Under the pieces are notes generated by a model. That model had not been told where the DNA came from, did no database searches, and worked only from the letters and a program-made list of their open reading frames with translations. DNA of 64,000 nt from Nautilus pompilius (Eukaryota; Mollusca; Cephalopoda; Nautilida; Nautilidae): positions 283,304-347,303 of the forward strand of contig JACATO010000058.1 of assembly GCA_018389105.1 (NCBI GenBank), read 5' to 3'. Numbering within the stretch: position 1 is the first letter of the stretch; each line of letters opens with the position of its first letter. A program made the translations under genes and the position numbers. Of this stretch, positions 54,901 to 60,496 are shown in pieces.

Positions 54901-56825
54901 CTTCAAAAAATGCTAATACAATGAACCACTCATGATGCTCATTCATATACAAGCAAAATATTCATTTGAACACACAAAAAGAAGTTAATTGAAACAAAAA
55001 GATGTCAGAGAAAAACAGAAAACTTTAAAAATCCTTAAAAATTAAGTGTCTCCACCCCTTTTGTGGACTCACTGCAACTCACTAGTATGGCGTTTCATGC
55101 CCATGAAAGGAGAGCACAACAATCATCCCTGTTTGGAAATTCTTGGTAAAAACCAGGCTTGTGGGAAAAATGTATCATAATTTTTAATTTTGTACTTGTA
55201 TATTGGGGTAAGGAGAGAGAGAGAGAGAGAAAAAAAAAACAACTGTTGGTTGATAGGGGGTTGCCTCAGCCTTTCAGGCACTTTTCAGCATTAAGTGAAA
55301 AAAAAATAGACATTTCTTCTGATGACCCTTTACAACTCTACCGAGAACCCCCCCCCATACTGTTTTTAAGTTCTGCTGTCACTGTTTGTCAACTTTCTGA
55401 CAGGAGAGCTCTCATCGCATCCATACATAATTTAAAAAGTAACAAAAGCTTAAATCTACATGAATTTCCTTGAAGTTAATGAAATTCCAGTTATGTATAA
55501 AGCTGGCAATTGTTTTTTTTAAAATTCTATAGTAAAAACAGGGATTAGTTAATCCGCTATATGTTTGTATTAGGACTTTGAAATGACAAAGTAACCACAT
55601 TTCTAAAGTACTTCAACTTTTGCTCAAAATTCTGTTCAGGACTATAAAGAATACATTATTTATGATCTTAAATAGTTTTATTTGAAAAGAGATGGTAAAA
55701 ACGTGTACAAACTATTTAAATATTTGTTGCATGGCAAATTTGGATTTAGCCAAGAGAATAGCTTGATCTGTTCAAATAGTTTTCTGGTTTAACCAGATAC
55801 CTACGGTAAATGCCAAATGGAGATAACTGGGAAATGCTTTGTTAAAATTTTGCAAGAAAAACACGTGGAAATTTTATTGGAAAAAAAAAAAAAATTTTTT
55901 TTTTAATATTTAATAACACATCCACAAAACCAATTTAATTTAAATATATTAAGGCTCAGTAAAATAGCAACCCATAATAAAGGTCCCCGGATGTATCTGT
56001 TACCACTACTTTAAAAGTTTTTTTTTTTAAAGACTGAAAGGTCCCAGTTGACACCAAAAATAGGAGCGATCTGATACAACGGAGATAATAAAAGGTGGGG
56101 GGGCTTTAGTTAAGCAAAAATTCTGCTTATGTCACTTTTAACCTTAAGACAGAAAACTGCCGGTTGATTAATTGGTGGTATGAAGTATCCCGCTCTCATA
56201 CGTGGGTGACACTAGGCAAACAAAGCAAAGGAATAACAATTAAAAATATGTAAATAATACAGTGCGCTAAAACTGGTGGACGAACCGTCTGCAGGGAAGC
56301 ACCTTCTGCGGTGGATTTAGAGACCATTAATTACAATAACTTTCCTTTAATTTAAACTTTAAATACAACAGATTTTGAATGTGTTAGTTGCTGGGGCGGG
56401 GAGAGCTGTTTGTGTTTATTTTTTGTTGATTAGAGACATCAGCTAGAAGGAGGTGGTGGGATGGCTGAGCTTTCAGAAGGTGAACGGTTTTAGGGTCAAA
56501 AGAAGAAAGTACTTACGTCAGAAACATTGATGTCGTAGCATCCTGCTATTCTCTCGTACAGTTCCTTAACGTTGGTAAATCCCGATATAATCCCCACGGG
56601 GCTGCCGTGCGCCTGCTGGCACTGGAAGGACAGCTTGGGCTTCACCTGAGGGGGCGCGGGCGGCGGCGGTATCGGCCCCTTCTGCTGGGGAATAGCCGCG
56701 CCATTTTTCCTCTCCGAAGCCGTCTGCATGTCGTGGTTCGGGTGGGGTAAGGTCGGGTTCGGCGGCTTCTGCTGGTTCTCCACTAGCGAGGCCTGGTCCT
56801 TCTTGTGTCTCTTGAAAAAAGGCAT
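10251..56825 (-). CDS. GIPC: GIPC family PDZ adaptor protein, five coding exons
   Basis: Five minus-strand exons join with compatible phases (0, 1, 0, 1) at GT/AG sites: 56825-56517, 32254-31886, 16196-16093, 13054-12973, 10435-10251. The product is about 349 residues; human GIPC1 has 333. The N terminus is basic and proline-rich, followed by a GH1-type region (about 65-135, with [19 protein letters not shown] and [11 protein letters not shown]), the PDZ domain (about 140-225, binding loop ALGLTITD) and the GH2 region that in known GIPCs binds myosin VI (about 255-337, with [14 protein letters not shown] and [11 protein letters not shown]). GIPC proteins are cytosolic adaptors that link receptors carrying PDZ ligands to myosin VI on endocytic vesicles. 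Oddities: one base appears to be missing in exon 2 near 32041, a 12-residue C-terminal extension is present, and exon 1 is repeated in the palindrome. GIPC1, 2 or 3 cannot be assigned; an invertebrate would usually have one. Confidence 0.95.
11415..12110 (-). mobile_element. decayed Tc1/mariner-type transposase remnant A
   Basis: Minus-strand translation from about 11892 gives [18 protein letters not shown], which resembles the Tc1 transposase segment MVWGxIxxGxxxLV. A frame near 11430-11470 ends with KAKSFTTKY, like the usual Tc1 C terminus (KAKGxxTKY). Between them the sequence is too decayed to place the catalytic residues with confidence, and several stops and frame changes occur. No terminal inverted repeats were found, so the ends are approximate. 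Confidence 0.45.
12757..12946. repeat. perfect tandem duplication, 2 x 95 bp
   Basis: Unit 1 (12757-12851) and unit 2 (12852-12946) are identical by eye over all 95 bases; both start GAATCAAAAG and end CTATGA. The array ends 27 bases from GIPC exon 4, inside the intron just past its donor site. Zero divergence means either a very recent duplication or an assembly error. Confidence 0.9.
12973..13054 (-). CDS. GIPC: GIPC coding exon 4 (GH2 region)
   Basis: The exon has 82 bases between acceptor TTGTCAG and donor GTAAGT, entering in phase 0 and leaving in phase 1. It encodes [20 protein letters not shown] and GINDTEL, which matches the human segment with VDDLLESYMGIRDTEL. The last base joins the first two of exon 5 to make a serine codon. 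A perfect 95-bp tandem duplication begins 27 bases inside the following intron. Confidence 0.93.
13055..16092 (-). other. GIPC intron 3
   Basis: A 3.0-kb intron with a short AT microsatellite near 13090 and a Tc1/mariner-type remnant at about 13440-14320. From 14330 to 16092 I see only AT-rich sequence with A runs and no supportable gene. Confidence 0.7.
13440..14320 (+). mobile_element. decayed Tc1/mariner-type transposase remnant B
   Basis: Plus-strand frames carry a Tc1-like succession: [11 protein letters not shown] near 13766 (compare WSDESxF, with the first catalytic Asp), [15 protein letters not shown] near 14040 (compare QQDNAPCHTA, here with Asn for the second Asp), [10 protein letters not shown] near 14100 (compare DLNPIEHLWDxVG) and [12 protein letters not shown] near 14170 (compare the C-terminal helix). 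Frames shift between these pieces. No terminal repeats were recognised. The order supports a single very old insertion. Confidence 0.5.
16093..16196 (-). CDS. GIPC: GIPC coding exon 3 (linker to GH2)
   Basis: The exon has 104 bases between acceptor TTCACAG and donor GTGAGT. It enters in phase 1 and leaves in phase 0. It encodes a flexible Gly/Lys/Ser-rich linker ([16 protein letters not shown]) and then [18 protein letters not shown], which matches the strongly conserved GIPC block after the PDZ domain (GRGTLRLRSRGPATVED in human GIPC1). This is the start of the GH2 region. Confidence 0.93.
20926..20985. repeat. compound microsatellite (GATG, CT, CA, CAGA)
   Basis: Short arrays of GATG, CT, CA and CAGA units follow one another without interruption. 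No element boundary is visible around them. Confidence 0.85.
24945..25474 (+). mobile_element. pogo/Tigger-type element, internally deleted
   Basis: The element begins CAGTAAACTCTGGATATAG and ends with a matching inverted terminus (reverse complement CAGTAAACTGTAAATAA). Each end is flanked by TA (24943-24944 and 25475-25476), the pogo/Tc1-superfamily target duplication. It is 530 bp long. It keeps an ATG at 25109 whose product reads [12 protein letters not shown] and then [16 protein letters not shown] with YDVGSS, the CENP-B-like N-terminal DNA-binding domain of Tigger transposases (compare LTLEEKIEILKKLEKG and YGVGKST). This runs straight into a glutamate-rich tail, as if the catalytic core had been deleted. 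It therefore looks like a MITE-type derivative that still encodes a DNA-binding domain. Confidence 0.8.
25109..25306 (+). pseudogene. truncated pogo/Tigger transposase, DNA-binding part only
   Basis: The 65-codon frame encodes the helix-turn-helix half of a Tigger transposase and then diverges; the DDE catalytic core, normally several hundred residues, is missing. It occupies the middle of the 530-bp element. Whether it is transcribed is unknown; it lies antisense to GIPC in intron 2. Confidence 0.65.
27922..27969. repeat. (CT)n(TA)n microsatellite
   Basis: About fifteen CT units at 27922-27951 pass into about eight TA units at 27954-27969, just upstream of the mariner-type remnant. Confidence 0.9.
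27990..28470 (+). mobile_element. mariner-type transposase remnant C
   Basis: Plus-strand translation contains [20 protein letters not shown], then [11 protein letters not shown] and, in another frame, [20 protein letters not shown]. This matches the Tc1/mariner-superfamily pattern with the second catalytic Asp ([13 protein letters not shown]), the ISRFG block and the C-terminal helix (PxxMLERVxxNF). The N-terminal half is absent and no terminal repeats were seen. At least two frame changes separate the blocks. Confidence 0.75.
30230..30420. repeat. possible interspersed repeat, unclassified
   Basis: This segment is less AT-rich than its surroundings, with words such as GGGTTAGGGCC and TTGGGGGAGC, and it ends near a C tract. 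It resembles a short interspersed repeat in composition, but no tRNA-like promoter, tail or target duplication was found. The call rests on composition only. Confidence 0.25.
31886..32254 (-). CDS. GIPC: GIPC coding exon 2 (end of GH1 and PDZ domain)
   Basis: The exon opens after an acceptor with a pyrimidine-rich tract and TTTCAG, reads [13 protein letters not shown] and carries the whole PDZ domain: binding loop [24 protein letters not shown], then [15 protein letters not shown] and [17 protein letters not shown]. It ends at donor GTGAGT in phase 1. The reading frame breaks between residues 174 and 175 near 32041: GAC-AC-GTC needs one more base (for example GACCACGTC) to continue. Everything else on both sides is conserved and the downstream phases fit a 370-base exon, so a one-base assembly deletion is more likely than a dead gene. 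Confidence 0.93.
34456..37186 (+). mobile_element. piggyBac DNA transposon 1
   Basis: The left end follows a TTAA at 34452-34455, the piggyBac target site, and reads CCATTTGATCACCAACATT then CCCATTTAGGGAAC. A related subterminal word (TGTTCCCATTTTAGGAA) lies at about 37172-37188. The right terminal TTAA was not found; the terminal-inverted-repeat element at 37188 adjoins it and may have displaced it. Between the ends lies a decayed plus-strand transposase. A (GA)n run at about 36378 is inside the coding part. Confidence 0.75.
35380..36950 (+). pseudogene. piggyBac transposase 1, broken
   Basis: Blocks follow the piggyBac order: [20 protein letters not shown] (from 35649), [24 protein letters not shown] (from 35876), DKAMIPYQG (near 36025, with a catalytic Asp position), [13 protein letters not shown] (near 36237), [20 protein letters not shown] (near 36410) and the C-terminal cysteine-rich domain [20 protein letters not shown] (near 36870). 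Stops and frame changes separate most blocks, and the conserved segment between 36060 and 36230 is badly decayed. No intact enzyme is possible. Confidence 0.8.
37188..38353. mobile_element. terminal-inverted-repeat element, superfamily not assigned
   Basis: The left end reads ATACTTGCCAACTCTCCCAA and the right end, reversed, ATACTTGCCAACTTTCCAAA; about 35-40 bp can be aligned with a few mismatches. The interior (1.1 kb) has a less AT-rich patch at 37440-37790 but no recognisable transposase. A clean target duplication was not found. It is probably a non-autonomous cut-and-paste element. It sits directly against the degraded right end of piggyBac 1, which suggests insertion into that element. 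Confidence 0.65.
40027..40335 (-). repeat. old SINE-like repeat
   Basis: The word TTTGGCAAGGAAATC followed by TTTTCTAGAACT matches TTTGGCAGGGAAATC and CTTCCTAGAACT in the repeat at 43284-43575. The end near 40310-40335 (CAGACCACTGCACCACC) resembles the 5' head of tRNA-derived SINEs read in reverse. Divergence is high, an A run near 40218 interrupts it, and no target duplication was found. Confidence 0.45.
42934..43271 (-). mobile_element. tRNA-derived SINE with target-site duplication
   Basis: Read on the minus strand, the element opens with a tRNA-like head: an A-box-like TGGCTCAGTGGTGAG and, about 30 bases on, a B-box-like GGTTCAATTCC. A tRNA-unrelated body of about 270 bp follows, and it ends in a GAT-repeat tail (42934-42952). 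The 12-bp flanks CACTCCCTACAT (42922-42933) and CACTTCCTACAT (43272-43283) differ at one position, giving a good target duplication. SINEs are copied by LINE-encoded reverse transcriptase after pol III transcription. The one mismatch suggests a fairly young insertion. Confidence 0.85.
43284..43575 (-). repeat. second, older SINE-like repeat
   Basis: The right end, reversed, reads GCCAGTGACACAGTGGTTAG (A-box-like) and later AGTTTGATTCTTGG (B-box-like), so a degraded tRNA-type head lies at about 43500-43572. The body contains GTGGGAGGAAACC, a word shared by many animal SINEs. The SINE at 42934-43271 adjoins it and may have inserted into it. Confidence 0.6.
43870..44570 (+). mobile_element. decayed Tc1/mariner-type transposase remnant D
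   Basis: Near 44230 the plus strand reads AVMV[18 protein letters not shown], which corresponds to the Tc1 segment AVMVWGGI...RT with the Trp codon now TGA. Upstream, [11 protein letters not shown] (about 44150) resembles LFTDESRF, with Tyr at the first catalytic Asp position, and downstream NDPDLAPIA (about 44390) resembles SPDLNPIE. No ends were found. The remnant is old. Confidence 0.5.
48147..50323 (+). mobile_element. hAT DNA transposon, element 2 (GTF2IRD2/ZBED-like transposase type)
   Basis: The right terminus, reversed, is CAGGGGTGGGGAACC, the typical end of this hAT group. The left terminus is decayed but keeps TGGGGAACATCCGGCCCGCG from about 48153. The element is about 2.2 kb and sits inside piggyBac 2. 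An exact 8-bp target duplication is not visible; TTCTAATG at the left and TTTTAAAG at the right agree at 6 of 8 positions only if the left terminus has lost its first bases. Confidence 0.8.
48437..50127 (+). pseudogene. hAT transposase 2, broken
   Basis: The start at 48437 gives [19 protein letters not shown], then a BED-type zinc finger (CLVCGD ... HYSLKH) in residues 35-75. After the first frame ends at 48898 the protein continues as [20 protein letters not shown] (from about 48953; the catalytic Asp position is present but the usual DEST reads DKTM), [13 protein letters not shown] (from 49459), [17 protein letters not shown] (from 49549) and finally the hAT C-terminal block [20 protein letters not shown] (to about 50100). 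Three or more frame changes break it. Domesticated relatives of this family exist in vertebrates, but this copy is a plain decayed transposon. Confidence 0.85.
50820..51245 (+). pseudogene. unrecognised short coding-like stretch, left-arm copy
   Basis: This is the mirror of the open frame at 63439-63855. The same peptide is visible in pieces ([24 protein letters not shown]) but homopolymer differences break the frame in this arm. I do not recognise the protein. Position just past the piggyBac 2 C terminus suggests it may belong to piggyBac flanking or another repeat. Confidence 0.3.
52710..54200 (-). mobile_element. Tc1-type DNA transposon, left-arm copy
   Basis: The element has TA target duplications at 52708-52709 and 54201-54202. 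Its ends read CATGTGTATCTCAAAAAATT and AAGGTGCATCTCAAAAAAAT, with an inner repeat AAAATATTAGAATA-like word (about 52895 and 54005) as in Tc1 families with long terminal repeats. Length is 1491 bp, close to a full element. It carries one minus-strand transposase gene that is dead. Elements of this family are common in fish and other aquatic animals and are known for horizontal spread; this copy's origin was not tested. Confidence 0.92.
52990..53913 (-). pseudogene. Tc1 transposase, broken (left arm)
   Basis: The minus strand starts [20 protein letters not shown] with the helix-turn-helix words [12 protein letters not shown], and ends GAPNKY at 52990. Of the DDE triad, the first Asp in FSDES reads Asn (FSNES), the second is present in QQDLAPA, and the Glu in DLNPIEN is lost through a small deletion after DLNPI. 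A further deletion of roughly 70 bases removes the segment before the first catalytic residue, so the gene is 308 codons instead of about 340. Extra frame changes are present. The enzyme is certainly inactive. Confidence 0.9.
54678..55144. mobile_element. hAT-type MITE, left-arm copy
   Basis: The left end CAGTGGTTTCCAAAATTTTT matches the common hAT-type terminus CAGTGGTTCCCAAACTTTTT. It is preceded by CTCTAGAA (54670-54677), which fits the hAT target-site preference NTCTAGAN. A degraded inverted end (GTTTGGAAATTCTTG) lies at about 55130-55144, but no matching target duplication follows it. The interior is AT-rich and non-coding. Confidence 0.5.
55207..55228. repeat. GA microsatellite next to an A run
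   Basis: A GA tract followed by an A run; the mirror copy near 59460-59490 is a T run with broken CT tracts. Length and purity differ between the arms. Confidence 0.8.
55879..55904. repeat. A14T10 palindromic run
   Basis: An A run passes directly into a T run, giving a perfect self-complementary tract. Similar runs lie at 17740-17759 (A10T10), 42797-42814 (A9T9) and 46027-46044 (A8T10). The mirror tract at about 58804-58820 has different run lengths. Confidence 0.85.
56517..56825 (-). CDS. GIPC: GIPC coding exon 1
   Basis: Exon 1 has 309 bases and 103 codons, starts MPFFKRHKK and ends NVSD, phase 0, before donor GTAAGT. I chose the ATG at 56825-56823 because it has A at -3 and gives a basic MPxx start like known GIPCs. 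An in-frame upstream ATG at 56867 would add 14 residues (MFFRETSALKTLFE) and cannot be excluded. The exon holds a proline-rich stretch (PIPPPPAPP) and the first part of the GH1-type region ([29 protein letters not shown]). It is intact. It lies in the left arm of the large inverted repeat, and a damaged mirror copy lies at 57886-58193. Confidence 0.95.
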
Positions 56826-57082
56826 TTCAAAAAGCGTCTTCAGGGCGGATGTCTCACGGAAAAACACGTCCCGTCTCGCGTTCTGGTTTATATATATATA
56901 TATGTATATTTATATGTAGTATACACGCACACAAAGCGCCGACACCTGTCGAGGTCCGCCAACTGCACAGGTGAGCGGAAGTCGGCGAAGCTACCGGCAA
57001 TAATGACGAGAGCCTGAGCCGGGCGCTCGTCACGACTACGAAAATAGATCCGAGGGCGTGGATCGATTTGTTCGCCCCAGGT

Positions 57083-57090
57083 TTACGTCA
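57083..57090. promoter_or_regulatory. CRE/ATF-like site TTACGTCA
   Basis: The octamer is one base from the CRE palindrome TGACGTCA and lies about 260 bp upstream of the GIPC start codon. It is repeated as TGACGTAA at 57617-57624 in the other arm. CREB/ATF binding is inferred only. Confidence 0.4.
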
Positions 57091-57164
57091 CTACCTGCGA
57101 TCAAACAGTGGCACCTGACCCGCTTCCTTAGTCGGGCCAGGAGGGGGACGGGACACGGAGTGTG

Positions 57165-57186
57165 GGTGTGTGTGTGTGTGTGTGTG
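57165..57186. repeat. GT microsatellite at the inner edge of the left arm
   Basis: A pure GT tract marks where the left arm loses similarity to the right arm. The right arm has an interrupted CA tract at about 57516-57546. Confidence 0.9.
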
Positions 57187-57515
57187 GAAAGAGAGGACGA
57201 CAAACAGGAAGAGTCCGAAATTCAAAGTTTGTCACCAGATGACTCACGGTCGCCTCCATCCATATTTACTTGGGCGAACGACACTCTTCCGCGTCTTCAT
57301 CGACCTCTGGGCTTCTTCTCCAGCAGCAGCTATCATCGCTTAACGCTTTAGCCAGCGGGTTACCTGAGCAGGTGAACGGTGAAGCGTATTCACCTGAGAC
57401 ACACTGAGAGGGGGGGACAGCAAAGTTAAATCCGTGACACGATAAATATAAATATCTGTCCAATAAAAAGTGGTTTGCATGTCTAATTTATCCGGAAAGC
57501 GGGGCACGAAAGGAC
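57187..57515. other. single-copy centre of the inverted repeat
   Basis: These 329 bases separate the arms and are not repeated. Both borders lie in dinucleotide tracts (GT at the left, CA at the right). The stretch is CpG-richer than the introns. It contains CAGGTG at about 57368 in a near-palindrome (GTTACCTGAGCAGGTGAAC) and CACCTG at about 57391, both E-box-type words. It may be upstream sequence of GIPC on one or both sides of a false join. No coding sequence is supported. Confidence 0.7.
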
Positions 57516-57885
57516 GCACACACACACACACAGAACACACACACACTCCGGTCCCCGTCCCCCTCCCTGGGCCCGACTAAGGAAGGGGTCAGGTGCCACT
57601 GTTTGATCGCAGGTAGTGACGTAAAAACTGGGGCGAACAAATCGATCCACCCCTCGGATCTATTTTCGTAGTCGTGAACGAGCGCCCGGCTCAGGCTCTC
57701 GTCATTATTGCCGGTAGCTTCGCCGACTTCCGCCTCACCTGTGCAGTTGGCGGACCTCGACAGGTGTCGGCGCTTTGTGTGCGTGTAATACATCATATAA
57801 TATACATATATATATATATAAACCAGAACGCGAGACGGGGACTGTTTTTTCCGTGAGACATCCGCCCTGAAGACGCTTTTTTGAA
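57516..57885 (+). promoter_or_regulatory. mirror copy of the GIPC promoter region
   Basis: This copy repeats the CRE-like site, the paired E-box words (about 57737 and 57760) and the TA tract (about 57803-57820), now facing right. If the palindrome is real, two divergent GIPC promoters would face away from a common 329-bp centre. If it is an artefact, this stretch does not exist in the genome. Confidence 0.5.
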
Positions 57886-58193
57886 ATGCCTTTTTTCAAG
57901 AGACACAAGAAGGACCAGGCCTCGCTAGTGGAGAACCAGCAGAAGCCGCCGAACCCGACCTTACCCCACCCGAACCACGACATGCAGACGGCTTCGGAGA
58001 GGAAAAATGGCGCGGCTATTCCCCAGCAGAGGGGCCGATACCGCCGCCGCCCGCGCCCCCTCAGGTGAAGCCCAAGCTGTCCTTCCAGTGCCAGCAGGCG
58101 CACGGCAGCCCGTGGGGATTATATCGGGATTTTACCAACGTTTAAGGAACTGTACGAGAGAATAGCAGGATGCTACGACATCAATGTTTTGAC
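57886..58193 (+). pseudogene. damaged mirror copy of GIPC exon 1
   Basis: ATG at 57886 opens the same MPFFKRHKK protein, and the donor GTAAGT follows at 58194. Against the intact left copy there are at least five one-base changes in length: one base lost in the Gln-Lys codons near 58027 (giving RGRYRRRPR in place of KGPIPPPPA), one lost in a C run near 58110, one gained in a T run near 58130, one gained near 58141 and one lost near 58190. No exon 2 counterpart lies downstream within the window. The clean one-base pattern suggests read error rather than a decayed gene duplicate. Confidence 0.85.
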
Positions 58194-59555
58194 GTAAGTA
58201 CTTTCTTCTTTTGACCCTAAAACCGTTCACCTTCTGAAAGCTCAGCCATCCACCACCTCCTTCTAGCTGATGTCTCTAATCAACAAAAAAAAATAAACAC
58301 AACAGCTCTCCCCGCCCAGCAACTAACACATTCAAAATCTGTTGTATTTAAAGTTTAAATTAAAGGAAAGTTATTGTAATTAATGGTCTCTAAATCCACC
58401 GCAGAAGGTGCTTCCTGCAGACGGTTCGTCCACCAGTTTTAGCGCACTGTATTATTTACATATTGTTAATTGTTATTCCTTTGCTTTGTTTGGCCTAGTG
58501 TCACCCACGTATGAGAGCGGGATACTTCATACCACCAATTAATCAACCGGCAGTTTTCTGTCTTAAGGTTAAAAGTGACATAAGCAGAATTTTTGCTTAA
58601 CTAAAGCCCCCCCACCTTTTATTATCTCCGTTGTATCAGATCGCTCCTATTTTTGGTGTCAACTGGGACCTTTCAGTCTTTAAAAAAAAAAACTTTTAAA
58701 GTAGTGGTAACAGATACATCCGGGACCTTTATATGGGTTGCTATTTTACTGAGCCTTAATATATTTAAATTAAATTGGTTTTGTGGATGTGTTATTAAAT
58801 ATTAAAAAAAAATTTTTTTTATTTTTTCCCAATAAATTTCCACGTGTTTTTCTTGCAAAATTTTACAAAGCATTTCCCAGTTATCTCCATTGGCAGTTAC
58901 CGTAGGTATCTGGTTAAACCAGAAAACTATTTGAACAGATCAAGCTATTTCTTTGGCTAAATCCAATTTGCCATGCAACAAAATTTAAATAGTTTGTACA
59001 CGTTTTTACCATCTCTTTTCAAATAAAACTATTTAAGATCATAAATAATGTATTCTTTATAGTCCTGGGCAGAATTTTGAGCAAAAGTTGAAGTACTTTA
59101 AGAAATGTGGTTACTTTGTCATTTCAAAGTCCTAATACAAACATATAGCGGATTAACTAATCCCTGTTTTACTATAGAATTTAAAAAAAACAATTGCCAG
59201 CTTTATACATAACTGGAATTTCATTAACTTCAGGAAATTCATGTAGATTTAAGCTTTTGTTACTTTTTAAATTATGTATGGATGCGATGAGAGCTCTCCT
59301 GTCAGAAGTTGACAACAGTGACAGCAGAACTTAAAAACAGTATGGGGGGGGGGTTCTCGGTAGAGTTGTAAAGGGTCATCAGAAGAAATGTCTATTTTTT
59401 TTTCACTTAATGCTGAAAAGTGCCTGAAAGGCTGAGGCAACCCCCTATCAACCAACAGTTTGTTTTTTTTTCTCTCTCCTCTCTCTCTCCTTACCCCAAT
59501 ATACAAGTACAAAATTAAAAATTTAGATACATTTTCCCACAAGCCTGGTTTTTAC

Positions 59556-60021
59556 CAAGAATTTCCAAACAGGATGATTGTTGTGCTCTCCTTTCATGGG
59601 CATGAAACGCCATACTAGTGAGTTGCAGTGAGTCCACAAAAGGGGTGGAGACACTTAATTTTTAAGGATTTTTAAAGTTTTCTGTTTTTCTCTGACATCT
59701 TTTTGTTTCAATTAACTTCTTTTGTGTGTTCAAATGAATATTTTGCTTGTATATGAATGAGCATCATGAGTGGTTCATTGTATTAGCATTTTTTTGAAGA
59801 CATTGAATAAGATATTTTAAACTGAATTACATCAGATTTCTTTTAATTTTAAATAATTAGAAATGAAAAATAAATAAATAATACTTACATAGATATTAAT
59901 TACATATGTATGTTCATTATATTTATATATGCATATTTAAATTTTATCTGAAGCCTGAGGGTTTTGAGGTCCTGCTTTTGGTCAATTGAGAGTCTCAGCA
60001 AAAATTTTTGGAAACCACTGT
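59556..60021. mobile_element. hAT-type MITE, right-arm copy
   Basis: This is the mirror of 54678-55144, ending CCACTG at 60021 and followed by TTCTAGAG (60022-60029). It is the same insertion seen through the palindrome. Confidence 0.5.
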
Positions 60022-60496
60022 TCTAGAGTATGTTTAAATTCCATGTTCTGAGGTAGAGATGATTGCTGTCATAGATTAAATATGGTGCAACATTCCAGGT
60101 TGGCAGGTGTATTGGAGTCAGGCCCATTAGAAGAGCAGCAGGCATTGTTTAGCAAAAAGTTGAAAGGTAGCTGATATATGTTGGGAAGATATGTTGATGG
60201 AAAAGCATAGCACTTAGTTGCCTCTAGAGAAATTTCCATGTATAGGCCAATATTTTTTGGATGTGGCAGGTCCAATGTGTTAAAGCATTTCTGATAAATG
60301 CACTATAGTTGACTGTCCTCATATAGTCCTGTCCAAGAAGTGGAAAAAGAAGAAAACTTGTGCAAAGTGTTAATGCCAAACATCAGTTGCTTTTCTTTTT
60401 TTACTGCAAGTATACCAGCTCTGGTTGAATGTTGGACAAGGTATATTTCTGCAGTTGGTAATTATGTTGAAGAGTGATTTTATGTATATATATATA

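Larger units (their letters stand above)
32255..56516 (-). other. GIPC intron 1
   Basis: A 24.3-kb intron, the usual place for the longest intron of a gene. It contains two piggyBac elements, two hAT-type elements, a terminal-inverted-repeat element, SINE sequences, Tc1-type elements and, from about 50687, the left arm of the large palindrome. Stretches with no recognised gene or element are 32255-34455, 38354-40026, 40336-42880, 44571-47429 and 55145-56516. They are AT-rich with A/T runs and a few low-complexity tracts (for example ATCT units near 46250). Confidence 0.7.
50687..57186 (+). repeat. left arm of giant inverted repeat
   Basis: The 6.5 kb from here to 57186 reappear as reverse complement at 57516-64000. 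Matched landmarks are the left edge with 64000, a Tc1 element 52710-54200 with 60497-61982, a MITE 54678-55144 with 59556-60021, the GIPC ATG 56825 with 57886, and a GT tract with a CA tract at the inner ends. Sums of paired coordinates stay between 114687 and 114711, so net length differs by only about 24 bp over 6.5 kb. The right arm reaches the window edge, so the left boundary given here is only the last visible pair. Confidence 0.95.
56826..57186 (-). promoter_or_regulatory. GIPC 5' UTR and promoter region
   Basis: Upstream of the GIPC ATG the minus strand has TATATAAA at about 56886-56893 within a TA tract; transcription from about 30 bases downstream would leave a 5' UTR of roughly 30 bases. 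Further upstream lie an inverted pair of E-box words (CACCTG near 56944 and CAGGTG near 56968) and TTACGTCA at 57083-57090. The region is CpG-richer than the introns, as expected of an animal promoter. It ends in the GT tract where the palindrome arm stops. These are inferred sites. Confidence 0.55.

Noticed and set aside
56826-56867. Upstream in-frame ATG at 56867 as the GIPC start
   Set aside because: The extra MFFRETSALKTLFE does not resemble GIPC N termini, and the next ATG has A at -3 and a GIPC-like basic start; not fully excluded.
56887-56905. TA microsatellite as a certain TATA box
   Set aside because: A TATATAAA word is present at a plausible distance, but the tract is simple sequence, so it is listed only as part of a tentative promoter.
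57735-58103. 122-residue open frame antisense to the mirror copy of GIPC exon 1
   Set aside because: It is a shadow of the exon on the other strand and reads through the promoter; no independent support.
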